From assembly GCA_007753675.1 (NCBI GenBank), contig CP036432.1, positions 8,930,233 to 8,994,232 of the forward strand: a stretch of DNA of 64,000 bases. The letters run 5' to 3'. The position numbers and the translations under genes were made by a program. The notes beneath the pieces were generated by a model that was not told where the DNA came from, ran no database searches, and saw only the letters and a program-made list of their open reading frames with translations. Numbering within the stretch: the first letter of the stretch is position 1; every line of letters begins with the position of its first letter. Source of the DNA: Stieleria magnilauensis. Lineage in GTDB: Bacteria; Planctomycetota; Planctomycetia; Pirellulales; Pirellulaceae. Positions 32,946 through 42,862 of this stretch are shown piece after piece.

Positions 32946-35861
32946 TCATTTCAGCCGCGACTTGCTGATGTTTTCGCGTTCTCGCAAACGGCGCGAGGCG
33001 AACACGACGACGCCGACGATCAGCGGCGGGATGCAGGGCAACGCAACCGCGTAGGCCTTGACTTTGTTTTGGATCGCCGTGACCTGTTGATCGGACTCGC
33101 GTTGAATCTTGGCGATGTTCCGCTCGGCTTCGCGTTCAAACTTCTCTCGCTTGACCGCCAGCGCCCGTTGCAACCGTTCGGACTTCGTCTGAAACTCGAT
33201 CGACTTGGCATCGATCAGCGGCCGGGGGATGCTGCCGTCCTTGCTTTTCTTTTGCAACTCGGCGACTTCCTCACGCAACTCTTTAAGCTGCTCATCGCGG
33301 GCTTCCTCGGCCTCACGAATCGCTTCTTCGGATTGCCGCTGAAACTCCTTTCGTTTGGCGCGGACATCCATGCTGGCGGTTTCCTTGACCTCATCGATCA
33401 TCTTCAGACTGGCAAAGATCGGTTCGTGTTTGCGAACGTCAATAAAGTCCGTCTCGCCGGTCAACCAATCGATCGTGTTGAGCAGGAAGGTCACGTTTTG
33501 GAATTGGAATCGCAGATCGGTTGCTTGATTCGGATCGGCACGAATCTGCAGGAACACCGGCAACATCAAATCGATGTCGGCGACATACGCGGCGCGGATC
33601 GGACTTCCGGACGATTTGCCGTCGCCTTCGGATTTGCCGTCTGCGTCGGCCGACGAATCAGCGGCAGACGGCTTGCCTTCGACCGTCATCGCCAAAATCT
33701 GGTTGGGCGACGGACCCTCGATGGCGCCGGACAATCCTTCCATCCCGGTCTGCATCAGCTGCACCAACTTGGTGACCGGCAGTGTTCCGCTGGCCGTTCC
33801 GGTGGCCAGCAACGGCGTGTGCGTCAACGTCGCACCATCGGCCGGCAGGATCGTTCCGGAGTAGAGTGCCAACACCTGACGCAGCCCATCGGTGATCGGA
33901 CTGGCGGCACTGAGCGCCTGGCCGGGTTCGACTCCGGGGGCATTTTCATCGATGAACGCCCAGAACGGATCGACGTTCATGTCCAGGTTCGGATAGGGAT
34001 TGTAATCCTGCCAAACGATGTCGCTGTTGTAATACTGGACGCCGGGCGAGCCCGTGCTTTTCAGTTCCAAGATATCCCACAGTTCGCGGATGTCGCCCTT
34101 GGGCTGCTGCCCGCCGCCGCCCATGCCGAACATGCCGCCGGGTTGTTGCTTGGGCTCGCCTGTCGCCGTGATGTCTTGACGGGCGTAGGGAAGCGGGTCT
34201 TCAAAGATCGCCGTGGGCACGCCCGCCTTGATCGCTTCGAGCAATCGTTCGAACTGCGGTGGCGCCAGCGATGAGGGCTGGACCACGAACAAGGCGTCGT
34301 AGACGCCGGGACTGATCGGGGCATCCAGGCTGACCTCTTCCACTTCGTACTGCTTGCTCAACTCGTCGACCAACGGGTGCTTTTCGATCGGTCGCATCTG
34401 CATGCCGGCCATCGACATGCCGCCCATCAATTGGGCATCGGTGCGGACGATGCCGACGCGTTTTCGCTCGCCGCGTGCAACGGTGTTGATCGACCGAACC
34501 AGCTCGTACTCGACCGGGATGCCGTATTCGAAAATCGGCACGACGACCTTTTCCAGGCCGGCGCGGAACGCGGCCCCCATGATGATTCGCTTTTGCTGAT
34601 ATGAACCTTGTTCGCGAACCATTCGCGTGACCGGCTCGATCCCGAAACGATCGGCCGCCTCGGCAGCTTCGTCGCTGAACAAATCAATTTCATCAAACAG
34701 ATTGACTTCGATCGTTCGTCCGCTAGCCGCCGCTTCGCTTTGAAACTCTTTCAACAAGTTGACCAGCTCGTAGCGGGTCCGGGCGTACATTTCGGGAATG
34801 TCCTTGCTGATGTACGCGTCGATCTTGATCGGGCGATCGGACTCCAAGTTTTTGATCAACTTGGTCGTCGCCGGGGCCAGTGAACTGACCTGGCCTTCGG
34901 TCATGTCGTGGCGAACGATGTCGCGGTTGCGGAACAACACGACCGCGCTGGCGGTGACCACCACCAGGGCGATGATACGCCCCAGATAGTGATACGCCAT
35001 CGTGTTGCCGTCCTTGCCGCCGGTCCAGTGACGGCGACCGATCAGCACCATGCACATGTAGAGCGCGACCACGGTGACCAGGACAAAGTAGATCACCGAA
35101 GACGTGCTGATCACACCGCGACCGAAATCGTCGAACGGCCGGGCGATGCCGCTTTCCTTGATCAGCTCGGCAAAGTTGATTCCGAACACCGCATCGCCGC
35201 TGCCGACAACCGAGTCGGCCAGCGAAGCGAACGCCAACGGTGCGTTGAACAACGCGCCCAAGATAAATCCGACGGTCAGGTTGCCGGTCAAGAACGAGGC
35301 GACCATTCCGATCGCGATCATCGTGACTCCGACGAACCAGTACCCGATGTACGTGGTGAAGATCAGCCCGGTATCCAGTCCGCCGTCGGTCAGAACCGTC
35401 AACGTGACAAAGGTGCTCAACTGCGAGAACAACAGCGACGCGGTGAAGATCGCCGCGGCGGCCATGTACTTTCCGATCACGATGTCGAAATCGTCGGCCG
35501 GCAGCGTCAGCAACAACTCGTCCGTCCCGGCCCGCCGCTCTTCGGCCCAGATGCTCATCGTGATCGCCGGAATGAACACCAGCATGATCAACGGGTACCA
35601 GTAATTCAGCTGATCCAGCGTTGCCAGGTTTTGATTAAAAAACTCGTACGGCCAAAACGCAGCGACCGAGGTCAAGAACACAAAGATGCATAGAAACACA
35701 TAGCCGGTCGGATTGCTGAAGTAGCCGACGAAGTTGCGTTTCATGACCGCAAAGGCGGCGCGTTTGGTTCCGGCGACCAAACCGAAAACGGCCAACACGA
35801 TGCACAGAAAAATGGCATCCATGACGACCAGGTTCAACAACGCGGCGATGTTGGGGTTCAT
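32946..35861 (-). CDS. GldF-GldG fusion: ABC-2 permease fused to auxiliary periplasmic domain
   Basis: The 971-residue protein joins two usual partners. Residues up to about 290 form an ABC-2 permease with six helices (MKRNFVGYFSNPTGYVFLCIF, SIWAEERRAGTDELLLTLPA). The rest is GldG-like: an uncharacterised transport-system domain (TEGQVSSLAPATTKLIKNLE, DRPIKIDAYISKDIPEMYAR, LFDEIDLFSD) and a late region with LAPPQFERLLEAIKAGVPT, then a long coiled coil (about 850-930) and a final transmembrane helix. It lies between the ATPase and the DUF4340 protein on one transcript. In Bacteroidetes, GldAFG is needed for gliding; here the cargo is unknown. Confidence 0.87.
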   Translation of the reverse strand: MNPNIAALLNLVVMDAIFLCIVLAVFGLVAGTKRAAFAVMKRNFVGYFSNPTGYVFLCIFVFLTSVAAFWPYEFFNQNLATLDQLNYWYPLIMLVFIPAITMSIWAEERRAGTDELLLTLPADDFDIVIGKYMAAAAIFTASLLFSQLSTFVTLTVLTDGGLDTGLIFTTYIGYWFVGVTMIAIGMVASFLTGNLTVGFILGALFNAPLAFASLADSVVGSGDAVFGINFAELIKESGIARPFDDFGRGVISTSSVIYFVLVTVVALYMCMVLIGRRHWTGGKDGNTMAYHYLGRIIALVVVTASAVVLFRNRDIVRHDMTEGQVSSLAPATTKLIKNLESDRPIKIDAYISKDIPEMYARTRYELVNLLKEFQSEAAASGRTIEVNLFDEIDLFSDEAAEAADRFGIEPVTRMVREQGSYQQKRIIMGAAFRAGLEKVVVPIFEYGIPVEYELVRSINTVARGERKRVGIVRTDAQLMGGMSMAGMQMRPIEKHPLVDELSKQYEVEEVSLDAPISPGVYDALFVVQPSSLAPPQFERLLEAIKAGVPTAIFEDPLPYARQDITATGEPKQQPGGMFGMGGGGQQPKGDIRELWDILELKSTGSPGVQYYNSDIVWQDYNPYPNLDMNVDPFWAFIDENAPGVEPGQALSAASPITDGLRQVLALYSGTILPADGATLTHTPLLATGTASGTLPVTKLVQLMQTGMEGLSGAIEGPSPNQILAMTVEGKPSAADSSADADGKSEGDGKSSGSPIRAAYVADIDLMLPVFLQIRADPNQATDLRFQFQNVTFLLNTIDWLTGETDFIDVRKHEPIFASLKMIDEVKETASMDVRAKRKEFQRQSEEAIREAEEARDEQLKELREEVAELQKKSKDGSIPRPLIDAKSIEFQTKSERLQRALAVKREKFEREAERNIAKIQRESDQQVTAIQNKVKAYAVALPCIPPLIVGVVVFASRRLRERENISKSRLK

Positions 35862-35900
35862 AGTGAATCGGGCAGAGAAGGTGTGGGGTGGGAAAATGTG

Positions 35901-35980
35901 GGAGCGGCTTCCAGCCTGCCATCGGTGGAAAGAGGCTTCCAGCCTGGCAATTCAGCACTGACAGGCTGGAAGCCTCTCCC
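35901..35980. repeat. GGCTTCCAGCCTG repeat cluster
   Basis: Three units of AGGCTTCCAGCCTG-like sequence lie between the ATPase stop and the GldFG start: two direct (35904-35920, 35932-35948) and one inverted (35960-35978, CAGGCTGGAAGCCTCTCCC). The second and third units form a hairpin. A shorter variant (CAGCCTGGAAGCC) occurs at 37284-37296. Confidence 0.6.
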
Positions 35981-35991
35981 GCTCGACGATC

Positions 35992-36735
35992 TTACGCGTC
36001 GAACTGCGTCAATTGATGGAACGCTTGATCCAAATCGTCGTTGCCGTGCTCGCGCAAACCTTGCACGTCGCCGTCGTAGACCAGCCGCCCTTCGTTGATC
36101 ATCACGACGCGGTTGGCCATCGCTTCGACCTCTTGCAGAATGTGCGTCGACAGCAGAATCGTCTTGGTCTCGGCCAACTTCCGCATCGTCTTGCGGACGC
36201 CGCGAATTTGATTGGGGTCCAACCCCGCGGTCGGCTCGTCCAAAATCAACACGTCCGGATCGTGCAGCAAGGCCTGGCTCATCCCGACCCGCTGCTTGAA
36301 TCCTTTGGAAAGCTTGCTGATCGGCTTGTACATCACCGACGACAGGTCACAGATCTCGACGACCGCTTCGACACGGTCGCGTTTCTTGGCTCCGACCAAT
36401 CCGCGTGCTTCGGCAAAGAAGTCCAGCATCCCCGAGGGAGTCATTTCCATGTACAGCGGACCACTTTCGGGCAGGTAGCCCAGATGACGACTGCCCTCGA
36501 TGCGGTCGTCCATCATGTTGTGCCCGGCGATCCTCGCCTCACCTTCGCTCGGTGCGATGTAGCCGGTCAGCATTTTCATCGTGGTGCTCTTGCCGGCACC
36601 GTTGGGGCCGAGAAACGCAACCAGTTCGCCCTGCAACACCGAGAAGGTAACCTCGCGGGCCGCCGCGAACGGACCATAGAACTTACTCAGTCCGTCCGCT
36701 TCGATCATCGGACGCCGCTGTTCCGTCGTTGTCAT
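35992..36735 (-). CDS. ABC transporter ATP-binding protein (GldA-like)
   Basis: The 247-residue ATPase has Walker A GPNGAGKST (43-51), the Q-loop region, the signature LSKGFKQRVGMSQ, Walker B VLILDEPTAGLD and the switch His in LLSTHILQEVEAM, so it is a complete ABC-type subunit. It is the first gene of the operon GldA - GldFG - DUF4340 on the minus strand and would power the fused permease. The best family match from the context is GldA, but natA-like export ATPases look the same. Confidence 0.9.
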   Translation of the reverse strand: MTTTEQRRPMIEADGLSKFYGPFAAAREVTFSVLQGELVAFLGPNGAGKSTTMKMLTGYIAPSEGEARIAGHNMMDDRIEGSRHLGYLPESGPLYMEMTPSGMLDFFAEARGLVGAKKRDRVEAVVEICDLSSVMYKPISKLSKGFKQRVGMSQALLHDPDVLILDEPTAGLDPNQIRGVRKTMRKLAETKTILLSTHILQEVEAMANRVVMINEGRLVYDGDVQGLREHGNDDLDQAFHQLTQFDA

Positions 36736-36992
36736 GTTCGTCTGTTGGGGGTAGGGGTCGGGATAGACGTCAAGCGTCAGGTACGCCTCAAGCCGAAGCG
36801 TGGTTCAGAGACGTCGCCGAGAAATCTCGGCTGACGCGTGCAATGACGGTGACGACAGCATCGCAAACCGCCATGCCGAACGCGAGATGGCCAAAGACAG
36901 CCTCGCGACGGGGCAGGGGGGCGAGTGAAGAGTCCTGCGGCGGCACAGGCCGCGAGATGGCCGAGACAGGAAAGACCGATCGGCGGGACGCC

Positions 36993-37175
36993 TTAGGACT
37001 TCAGGCCTTCACGCTCGATGATCACATCCGCGCCGGGCGTCAATCGTTTCAGTTTTCGGACCACTTCCGACTTGTCCATCGTGCCGGCCTTGGCTCGGGC
37101 CAGCAATTTGGCGACCTTTTTACGGCGGGTTCGAAGGCGTTTGATCTCGCGGACTCGTTCGATGCCACTTGGCAT
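36993..37175 (-). CDS. small basic protein (DUF6800-like)
   Basis: The 60-residue protein, MPSGIERVREIKRLRTRRKK at its start and TPGADVIIEREGLKS at its end, is very rich in Arg and Lys and predicted helical. I associate it with short planctomycete proteins of the DUF6800 kind, with moderate confidence. Upstream in-frame GTG (37304) would add 43 residues that do not look coding. It lies 136 bases downstream of topA on the same strand and could be co-transcribed. A nucleic-acid-binding role is a guess from charge only. Confidence 0.6.
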   Translation of the reverse strand: MPSGIERVREIKRLRTRRKKVAKLLARAKAGTMDKSEVVRKLKRLTPGADVIIEREGLKS

Positions 37176-37310
37176 AGGGAACTCCAGAAAGTGAATGGGG
37201 GTTAGAAATGTTTGGATGTTATCGGTGGGGCCGCGAAGTTTAGTCAGTTTTCGGCGCGCCGAGTAGTGCGTTTCCGGGACCGACAGCCTGGAAGCCGATC
37301 CCACCTTCGG

Positions 37311-40046
37311 TTACGCCTTTTTCTTGACACCCTTCTTCTTGGTGGCCTTCTTCTTCGTCGCCTTCTTCTTGGCCGACTTCTTTTTGGTCGCCTTTTTCTT
37401 CTTGGTCGCCTTCTTTTTCTTCTTTTTCTTCGAGCCACCCTTGGCGGCCCGCTCGGCCAACAGATCGATCGCGGACTCGAACGTCAGCTCTTTCGGATCG
37501 ACGCCCTTGGGCAACGAGGCGTTTGTGTCGCCGTCGGTCACGTAGGGGCCGTAACGCCCGTCGAGCACCTTGACCTCGGCTTCGGTCACCGGCGATTTGG
37601 CCTCAAACACCTTGATCGGCTCCTTCGGCGCCGCCCGACCACGCCGCTTGGGCTCGCGCAGCAACTTGATCGCCTCTTCGAGCGTGACCTCCAGCGGGGA
37701 GACTCCGTCGGGCAGCGATCGCGTTTCCTTTTCGCATTTGACGTAAGGCCCATAGCGACCGTCAAAGGCTTGGATGGGCTGGTCGTTGTCGGGAAAATTC
37801 CCCAGCGTTCGCGGCAATTCGAGCAGCTTGCACGCCATCTCCAACGTCAAATCTTCGATCACCATGCCCTTGAGCAGCGATTGGTTTTTCTTTTCCTCGT
37901 CATCGGGCGCGCCCAACTGGACATACGGGCCGAAGCGACCAATTTTGACGTAAATCGGCTTCCCGGTTTCCGGGTGCGTTCCCAACGGCTCCTCTTCGAC
38001 CTGCCCGGCATCGAGCAGTTCGATCGCCTTGGCCAAATCCAATTCATCCGGCGGCAGGCCTTCGGGGATCGGCGCCTTGCGTTCGCCCTGTTCCAAGAAC
38101 GGCCCGTATTTGCCGACCCGCACAAACACTTCTTCGCGGTGATCGCCCTCGGTCGGCGTTCCGATCAAAAACCGTGCGGTCACGCGGGGATCGATCTCTT
38201 CGAGCTTCTTTTCCAGCCGCGGCTTGAGCGCGACGTTGTGATCGGCCGCCAATTGCTTGATCGCATCGCTGGCGGGGCCGTCGTCGCCGAAATAGAACCG
38301 CCGCAGGTACTCTTCCGCCCCGCCTTCGTTGCGGCTGATCGAGTCCAAAAAGTCCTCCATGTCGGCGGTGAACTGGTAATCGACCAGCGTCCCGAAGTGC
38401 TCTTCCATCAACCGCGTGACGCTGAACGCACGCCAACTGGGGACCAGCGCGTTGCCTTTTTTGTAAATGTAATTCCGGCGTTCGTCGGTGATCGTCCCGA
38501 TGATCGAAGCGAACGTACTGGGGCGACCGATCCCTTTTTCTTCCAGCGTCCGGGTCAGCGACGCTTCGGTGTAACGTGCCGGCGGCTGGGTCGTGTGGCT
38601 CTTGGGATCCATCGATTGGGGAACCAACGGATCGTTTTCGACAACGTTGGGCAAAATCCGCTCTTTGTCGGCCAATTCGGCTTCGGGATTGTCGCTGCCT
38701 TCGACGTAGGCTCGCAGAAAACCTTCAAACAAAATGCTGGTCCCGGTCGCGGTGAAGGTGGCACCGCCGCCTTCGATCACCACGCTGATTCGCTGTTTGC
38801 GGGCATCAGCCATCTGGCAGGCGACCGTCCGCTTCCAGATCAGGTCGTAAAGCCGGAATTGATCCGAATCCAGCTGGCCACGCAGCGATTCGGGGGTTGG
38901 AAAGCTGGTACCGGCCGGACGAATCGCTTCGTGAGCCTCTTGGGCGTTTTTGACCTTGCCCTTGTACACCCGCACACTCGGGTGCAGGTACTTTTCGCCG
39001 TACACGGACTGGACCAACGACCGAGCCGCCGAGATCGCCTCTTTGGACAACGTCGTGCTGTCGGTCCGCATGTAGGTGATGTAACCGTTTTCATACAGTT
39101 TCTGGGCGGCACCCATCGTGCGTTTGGCACCAAATCCCAGCTTGCGGTTGGCTTCCTGTTGCAGGGTACTGGTGGTAAACGGTGCCCGGGGGCGTTCGGA
39201 AAACGGCTTGACCTCGACCTTGGAAACGGCGAACGAGGTGGACCGCAATGTCTCGGCCAGCTCGTTGGTTTCCTGCTCGCTGAGCAACAGCAAGTCGGGT
39301 TTGGTCGGCTTGCCGGTTTCGGAATCAAAATCCTTCCCCGTCGGCACTTTTTTGTTGTTGTACCGGGTCAAGGTCGCCGGCAGCGATTCGTTGCTGCCGG
39401 TTTCGAACACGGCGTCGATGTCCCAGTAAGTCGCTTTGACGAACGCGATTCGCTCACGTTCTCGCTGGACGATCAACCGCACCGCCACGCTTTGCACCCG
39501 CCCGGCGGAGGTCCCGCTGCCGACCTTTCGCCACAGCAATTGGGACATGTCGTAGCCATACAGGCGATCGAGAATCCGTCGCGTCTCCTGTGCCCGGACC
39601 AACCCCTGGTCGATCTCCCGGGTGTGCTGGAGCGCGTCGGTGATCGCTTCCTTGGTGATTTCGTGGAAAACCAGTCGGTGCACGGGCACTTTCGGCTTGA
39701 GCAACTCGTGAAGGTGCCAGCTGATCGCCTCACCCTCGCGGTCTTCATCGGTCGCCAGATACAGGCTGTCTGCTTCCTTCAGTGCCGCCTTCAATTTGCT
39801 GACGTGTTTTTTTTTCTCCGTCGGCACGATATAGAGTGGTTCGAACCCCTCGTCGACGTTCACACCCAGGTACGCCCACGGCTGATCTCGATACTTATCG
39901 GGAACATCTTTCTTGCCTTCGGGCAGATCTCGGACGTGCCCGATGCTGGCTTCGACTTGATAAGCCGCGCCTAAAAACTTCGAGATCGTGCGTGCTTTTG
40001 CGGGTGATTCGACGATCACCAGGCTCTTGCCGTTGCTCTTTGCCAT
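37311..40046 (-). CDS. topA: DNA topoisomerase I with a lysine-rich C-terminal tail
   Basis: The 911-residue enzyme relaxes negative supercoils. The TOPRIM domain (SLVIVESPAKARTISKFLG; LATDEDREGEAISWHLHELL) and the catalytic Tyr325 in GYITYMRTDSTTLS are present. The usual zinc-finger cysteines are absent; instead there are four repeats of the FGPYVQLG / RYGPYVKCEKE / RYGPYVTDGDTNASLPKGV type C-terminal domain. The last 39 residues (873-911) are only Lys, Ala, Thr, Ser, Val and Gly, as in histone-H1-like tails. The ATG at 40046 is used instead of a TTG at 40049. Confidence 0.95.
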   Translation of the reverse strand: MAKSNGKSLVIVESPAKARTISKFLGAAYQVEASIGHVRDLPEGKKDVPDKYRDQPWAYLGVNVDEGFEPLYIVPTEKKKHVSKLKAALKEADSLYLATDEDREGEAISWHLHELLKPKVPVHRLVFHEITKEAITDALQHTREIDQGLVRAQETRRILDRLYGYDMSQLLWRKVGSGTSAGRVQSVAVRLIVQRERERIAFVKATYWDIDAVFETGSNESLPATLTRYNNKKVPTGKDFDSETGKPTKPDLLLLSEQETNELAETLRSTSFAVSKVEVKPFSERPRAPFTTSTLQQEANRKLGFGAKRTMGAAQKLYENGYITYMRTDSTTLSKEAISAARSLVQSVYGEKYLHPSVRVYKGKVKNAQEAHEAIRPAGTSFPTPESLRGQLDSDQFRLYDLIWKRTVACQMADARKQRISVVIEGGGATFTATGTSILFEGFLRAYVEGSDNPEAELADKERILPNVVENDPLVPQSMDPKSHTTQPPARYTEASLTRTLEEKGIGRPSTFASIIGTITDERRNYIYKKGNALVPSWRAFSVTRLMEEHFGTLVDYQFTADMEDFLDSISRNEGGAEEYLRRFYFGDDGPASDAIKQLAADHNVALKPRLEKKLEEIDPRVTARFLIGTPTEGDHREEVFVRVGKYGPFLEQGERKAPIPEGLPPDELDLAKAIELLDAGQVEEEPLGTHPETGKPIYVKIGRFGPYVQLGAPDDEEKKNQSLLKGMVIEDLTLEMACKLLELPRTLGNFPDNDQPIQAFDGRYGPYVKCEKETRSLPDGVSPLEVTLEEAIKLLREPKRRGRAAPKEPIKVFEAKSPVTEAEVKVLDGRYGPYVTDGDTNASLPKGVDPKELTFESAIDLLAERAAKGGSKKKKKKKATKKKKATKKKSAKKKATKKKATKKKGVKKKA

Positions 40047-40299
40047 CAAAAAAAGCTGTTGTTCTCGGGGTCGGTAGATCGGGTTCGCTCGGTTTAGTGG
40101 TAGCGGTGAAGGCAGGATCTCGTCAATCCGCTAAGCTCAAGAAGCTGCCGCCGCGATGCGTCTGGATAACCGACAAGCCGCCGGCAAGCAACGCGAATTA
40201 GCGTGATTCCGGCTTGACCCTTGAAAAGACGCGGCGATACGCTTTCCGCTTCCCATTTCTGCACCCCCGTTCCTTTTCTCCACTCCGAAAGCCCCCACT

Positions 40300-42714
40300 A
40301 TGAGTCCTCTGGAGCTGTTTCGACGCAATCAAAAGGTCACGATGACCTTCCTGATTCTGCTGGCCATGTTCGCCTTTGTGGTGCTGCCGACAGTTTCGGA
40401 GTACATGCAGCGGAGCGGGCCCGGCATGACCGATCCGGTCCTGGCCGAGTTCAACGGCGTGTCACTGACGGCCAGCCGCGTCAACGGATTCACCCAGAAA
40501 CATTACGCCACGGTGCAGTACCTGCGCAAATTGGCCGAAGAGACGATCCGCCGCGGGGGCACTCCGAAAGTCCCCGGATTTACCTTCGACCAACAATCCA
40601 ATCAGATCCAATCGGTCGGAATCAACGGCTCGCCCAGCGACGACATGTCGATCCGGACCCTGCAATTCGCCGCCGAAGCCCAGGAACAAGGCTTTGCGCT
40701 CGATGACACCTCGCTGGACATCTGGATGGAACAATTCACCGACGGCAAGCTGAGCGAGCGAGAGATGTTCGCGTTGCTGCGGCGCGAAACGAACAACCAA
40801 ATGGGCCAGTACCAGCTGTACGACATGCTGCGAAAACAGCTGCTGGCAAACCTCTACCTCCGCGGTGCCAGCGCCACCGTCGCCCGCGGCCAGTTCCCGC
40901 TGCAATCGCCGCTGGATCACTGGAACAACTTCCTGAAACTGAACCAAAAAGCGACCATCAATGCCTACGGCGTGCTGGTCGATGACTACGTCGCCGAAAC
41001 CGACGCCAACCCCTCCGAATCCGAAGTCGTCGCCGTCTACGAAGCCGGAAAAGATCGTTACCCCAACGATCAATCCCCCGAACCCGGCTTCCGCCGACGT
41101 GAAACGGCGAGCTTTGAATACGTGCTCGGGGAATTGCAAGCGTTTCGCGATGCCGAAGTCGCCAAATTGTCCGAGGAAGAAATCAAAGCCGAATACGAAC
41201 GACGCAAGGCCGGCGGAGCGTTCCAGTTGCCGGCGGATGTCGTGATCTTGCCGGAAACGACCGAACCGGAAAGCCCAGCACCGGAAATGACAGAACCAGA
41301 GACGACCGAACCGGCCGAAACGACGCCTCCGGCTGAGCCCGCTGACTCCGAGCCCGCTGACTCCGCGCCCGCCGCGGAAGAAGCGAAGGAGATGAAGGAA
41401 GAACCCACCGACGAGCCGCCGGCGGAAAACACTCCGGCTGCTGACAACAGCGAATCGGCCGAAGACACCCAAGCCGCCCAGCAAGAGCAAGTCGAAGCGT
41501 TCTCCAAAGAGCTCGAAGAAGCCGGCGACCTGGACGACGCCACCCCCGACACCGACGACCAGTCGACGATCGACCCCGACCACAACGGCGTCCGCCTGGT
41601 CGTGATGCAAAGCGACGTCTCCACCGAAACCGCCAGCTCCCAACAAGACGAAGAATCGGCGACCGAGCCCGAAACCACCGAGCCCGAGACCGCCGCAGAG
41701 CCGGAAACCTCCGCCGAAGAAACCGCAACCGAAGAAATGGAAGCGGCCGAACCGGAGCCGCGCTACCGGCCGTTTGAAGAAGTGCGAGATCAGATCGCAC
41801 AAACCATGGTCGATGGCCCGGCCCGCGAAGCCCGTGATCAGGCGATCGCCAAACTACGCAACGTGATGCGAAAGTACTCGCGGGCTCGCGCGATCTACGG
41901 CGACGGGACCGACGCGACCACGCCTCCGCCGGAACGTCCGAATTTGAAAGCCCTCGCCGAAGAGCTTGGACTGAGCTATCGCAAGATCGGCCCCTTCGAC
42001 CCGGTCGCGCTGGCCGACGAACCGATCGCCGACTCCGTCGAAGAGAGCACCGCACTGACCCAACGCGGCGTCCCCTTTGCCGCGATGATGTTCGGCGTCG
42101 AAGGCCAAGTGATCAAACAAGAACTCTTTACGCCAGCGACCACGGTCGACTTGGAATCCCAGCGAACCTACCTGAGCTGGAAAACGGAAGAGAAAGAAGC
42201 CTACACCCCCGAGCTTGATGAAGTCCGTGACGAAGTCGTCGCCGCGATCCGTTTCGCCCAAGCGCGCGAATTGGCCAAACAGGCCGCCGAAGCGATGGCA
42301 GAAACCGCCAACGGCGGCACCTCCCTGGAGGAACTCGTCCCCGAAGATCGCCAGGAAAACTACTTCAAAGACCTGGGACCATTTTCGTGGCTCAACATGG
42401 TCGGCTTCGGCAGCTTCACCATCGGCAATATCCGCGAGCTCGACTCGATCGATGAAGACTTCATGAAAACCGTTTTCAATGCCGACGGAGCCAAACATGT
42501 CGTTGCTCCCAACGGTCCCGAACGAGTTTACTACGTCATCAAACGCACCAGTTTGCAACCGGCGACCTCAGACTTGCGGGCGATCTTTTCCCAGCAGTCC
42601 GAACGCATCATGGCAATGTTCATGTCCGACGGCACCGCCGGAAAAGTCCAGCAAGGTTTCTTCGAAACCATCGATGAAAAAACCGGCTTCGAGCAATACC
42701 AGTTGCCGCAGTAA
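40300..42714 (+). CDS. PpiD/SurA-like membrane-anchored periplasmic protein with acidic insertion
   Basis: The 804-residue protein starts like PpiD: a short cytosolic end, one transmembrane helix (14-35, VTMTFLILLAMFAFVVLPTV) and then VLAEFNGVSLTASRVNGFTQ, the SurA/PpiD N-terminal chaperone pattern. Residues about 310-485 are a low-complexity insertion of Glu, Thr, Pro and Ala (TTEPAETTPP, EPTDEPPAEN). I cannot see a clear parvulin catalytic domain (no G(x)LGx pattern or F-GG-P block), so it may be a chaperone without isomerase activity. The ATG at 40300 has no strong ribosome binding site, but the N-terminus fits the family. Confidence 0.7.
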   Translation: MSPLELFRRNQKVTMTFLILLAMFAFVVLPTVSEYMQRSGPGMTDPVLAEFNGVSLTASRVNGFTQKHYATVQYLRKLAEETIRRGGTPKVPGFTFDQQSNQIQSVGINGSPSDDMSIRTLQFAAEAQEQGFALDDTSLDIWMEQFTDGKLSEREMFALLRRETNNQMGQYQLYDMLRKQLLANLYLRGASATVARGQFPLQSPLDHWNNFLKLNQKATINAYGVLVDDYVAETDANPSESEVVAVYEAGKDRYPNDQSPEPGFRRRETASFEYVLGELQAFRDAEVAKLSEEEIKAEYERRKAGGAFQLPADVVILPETTEPESPAPEMTEPETTEPAETTPPAEPADSEPADSAPAAEEAKEMKEEPTDEPPAENTPAADNSESAEDTQAAQQEQVEAFSKELEEAGDLDDATPDTDDQSTIDPDHNGVRLVVMQSDVSTETASSQQDEESATEPETTEPETAAEPETSAEETATEEMEAAEPEPRYRPFEEVRDQIAQTMVDGPAREARDQAIAKLRNVMRKYSRARAIYGDGTDATTPPPERPNLKALAEELGLSYRKIGPFDPVALADEPIADSVEESTALTQRGVPFAAMMFGVEGQVIKQELFTPATTVDLESQRTYLSWKTEEKEAYTPELDEVRDEVVAAIRFAQARELAKQAAEAMAETANGGTSLEELVPEDRQENYFKDLGPFSWLNMVGFGSFTIGNIRELDSIDEDFMKTVFNADGAKHVVAPNGPERVYYVIKRTSLQPATSDLRAIFSQQSERIMAMFMSDGTAGKVQQGFFETIDEKTGFEQYQLPQ

Positions 42715-42748
42715 CGCACCGGCCGCCTGTCGATTGAAAGTGATCTGT

Positions 42749-42771
42749 AGGTCAGGCTGTGCCTGACGCAC
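42749..42771. repeat. GTCAGGC hairpin (TAGGTCA family)
   Basis: TAGGTCAGGC, a TGT loop and GCCTGAC form a seven-base hairpin, followed by CGCACCGCC and a second small palindrome (TGCATGCA). It resembles the TAGGTCACGC unit at 23941-23968. It lies 35 bases after the PpiD-like stop. Confidence 0.55.
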
Positions 42772-42862
42772 CGCCTGCATGCACAACATGCGCTACGCGT
42801 TGACGCACCGCCGCGAAAAAGCGCCAGGTCGTAACTTGCGGAACGATGAAACGGTTCATGGG

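Noticed and set aside
40462..41802. Minus-strand 446-codon Phe/Gly-rich frame opposite the PpiD-like gene
   Set aside because: It mirrors the Glu/Pro codons of the low-complexity insertion on the real strand and has no start signal or domain.
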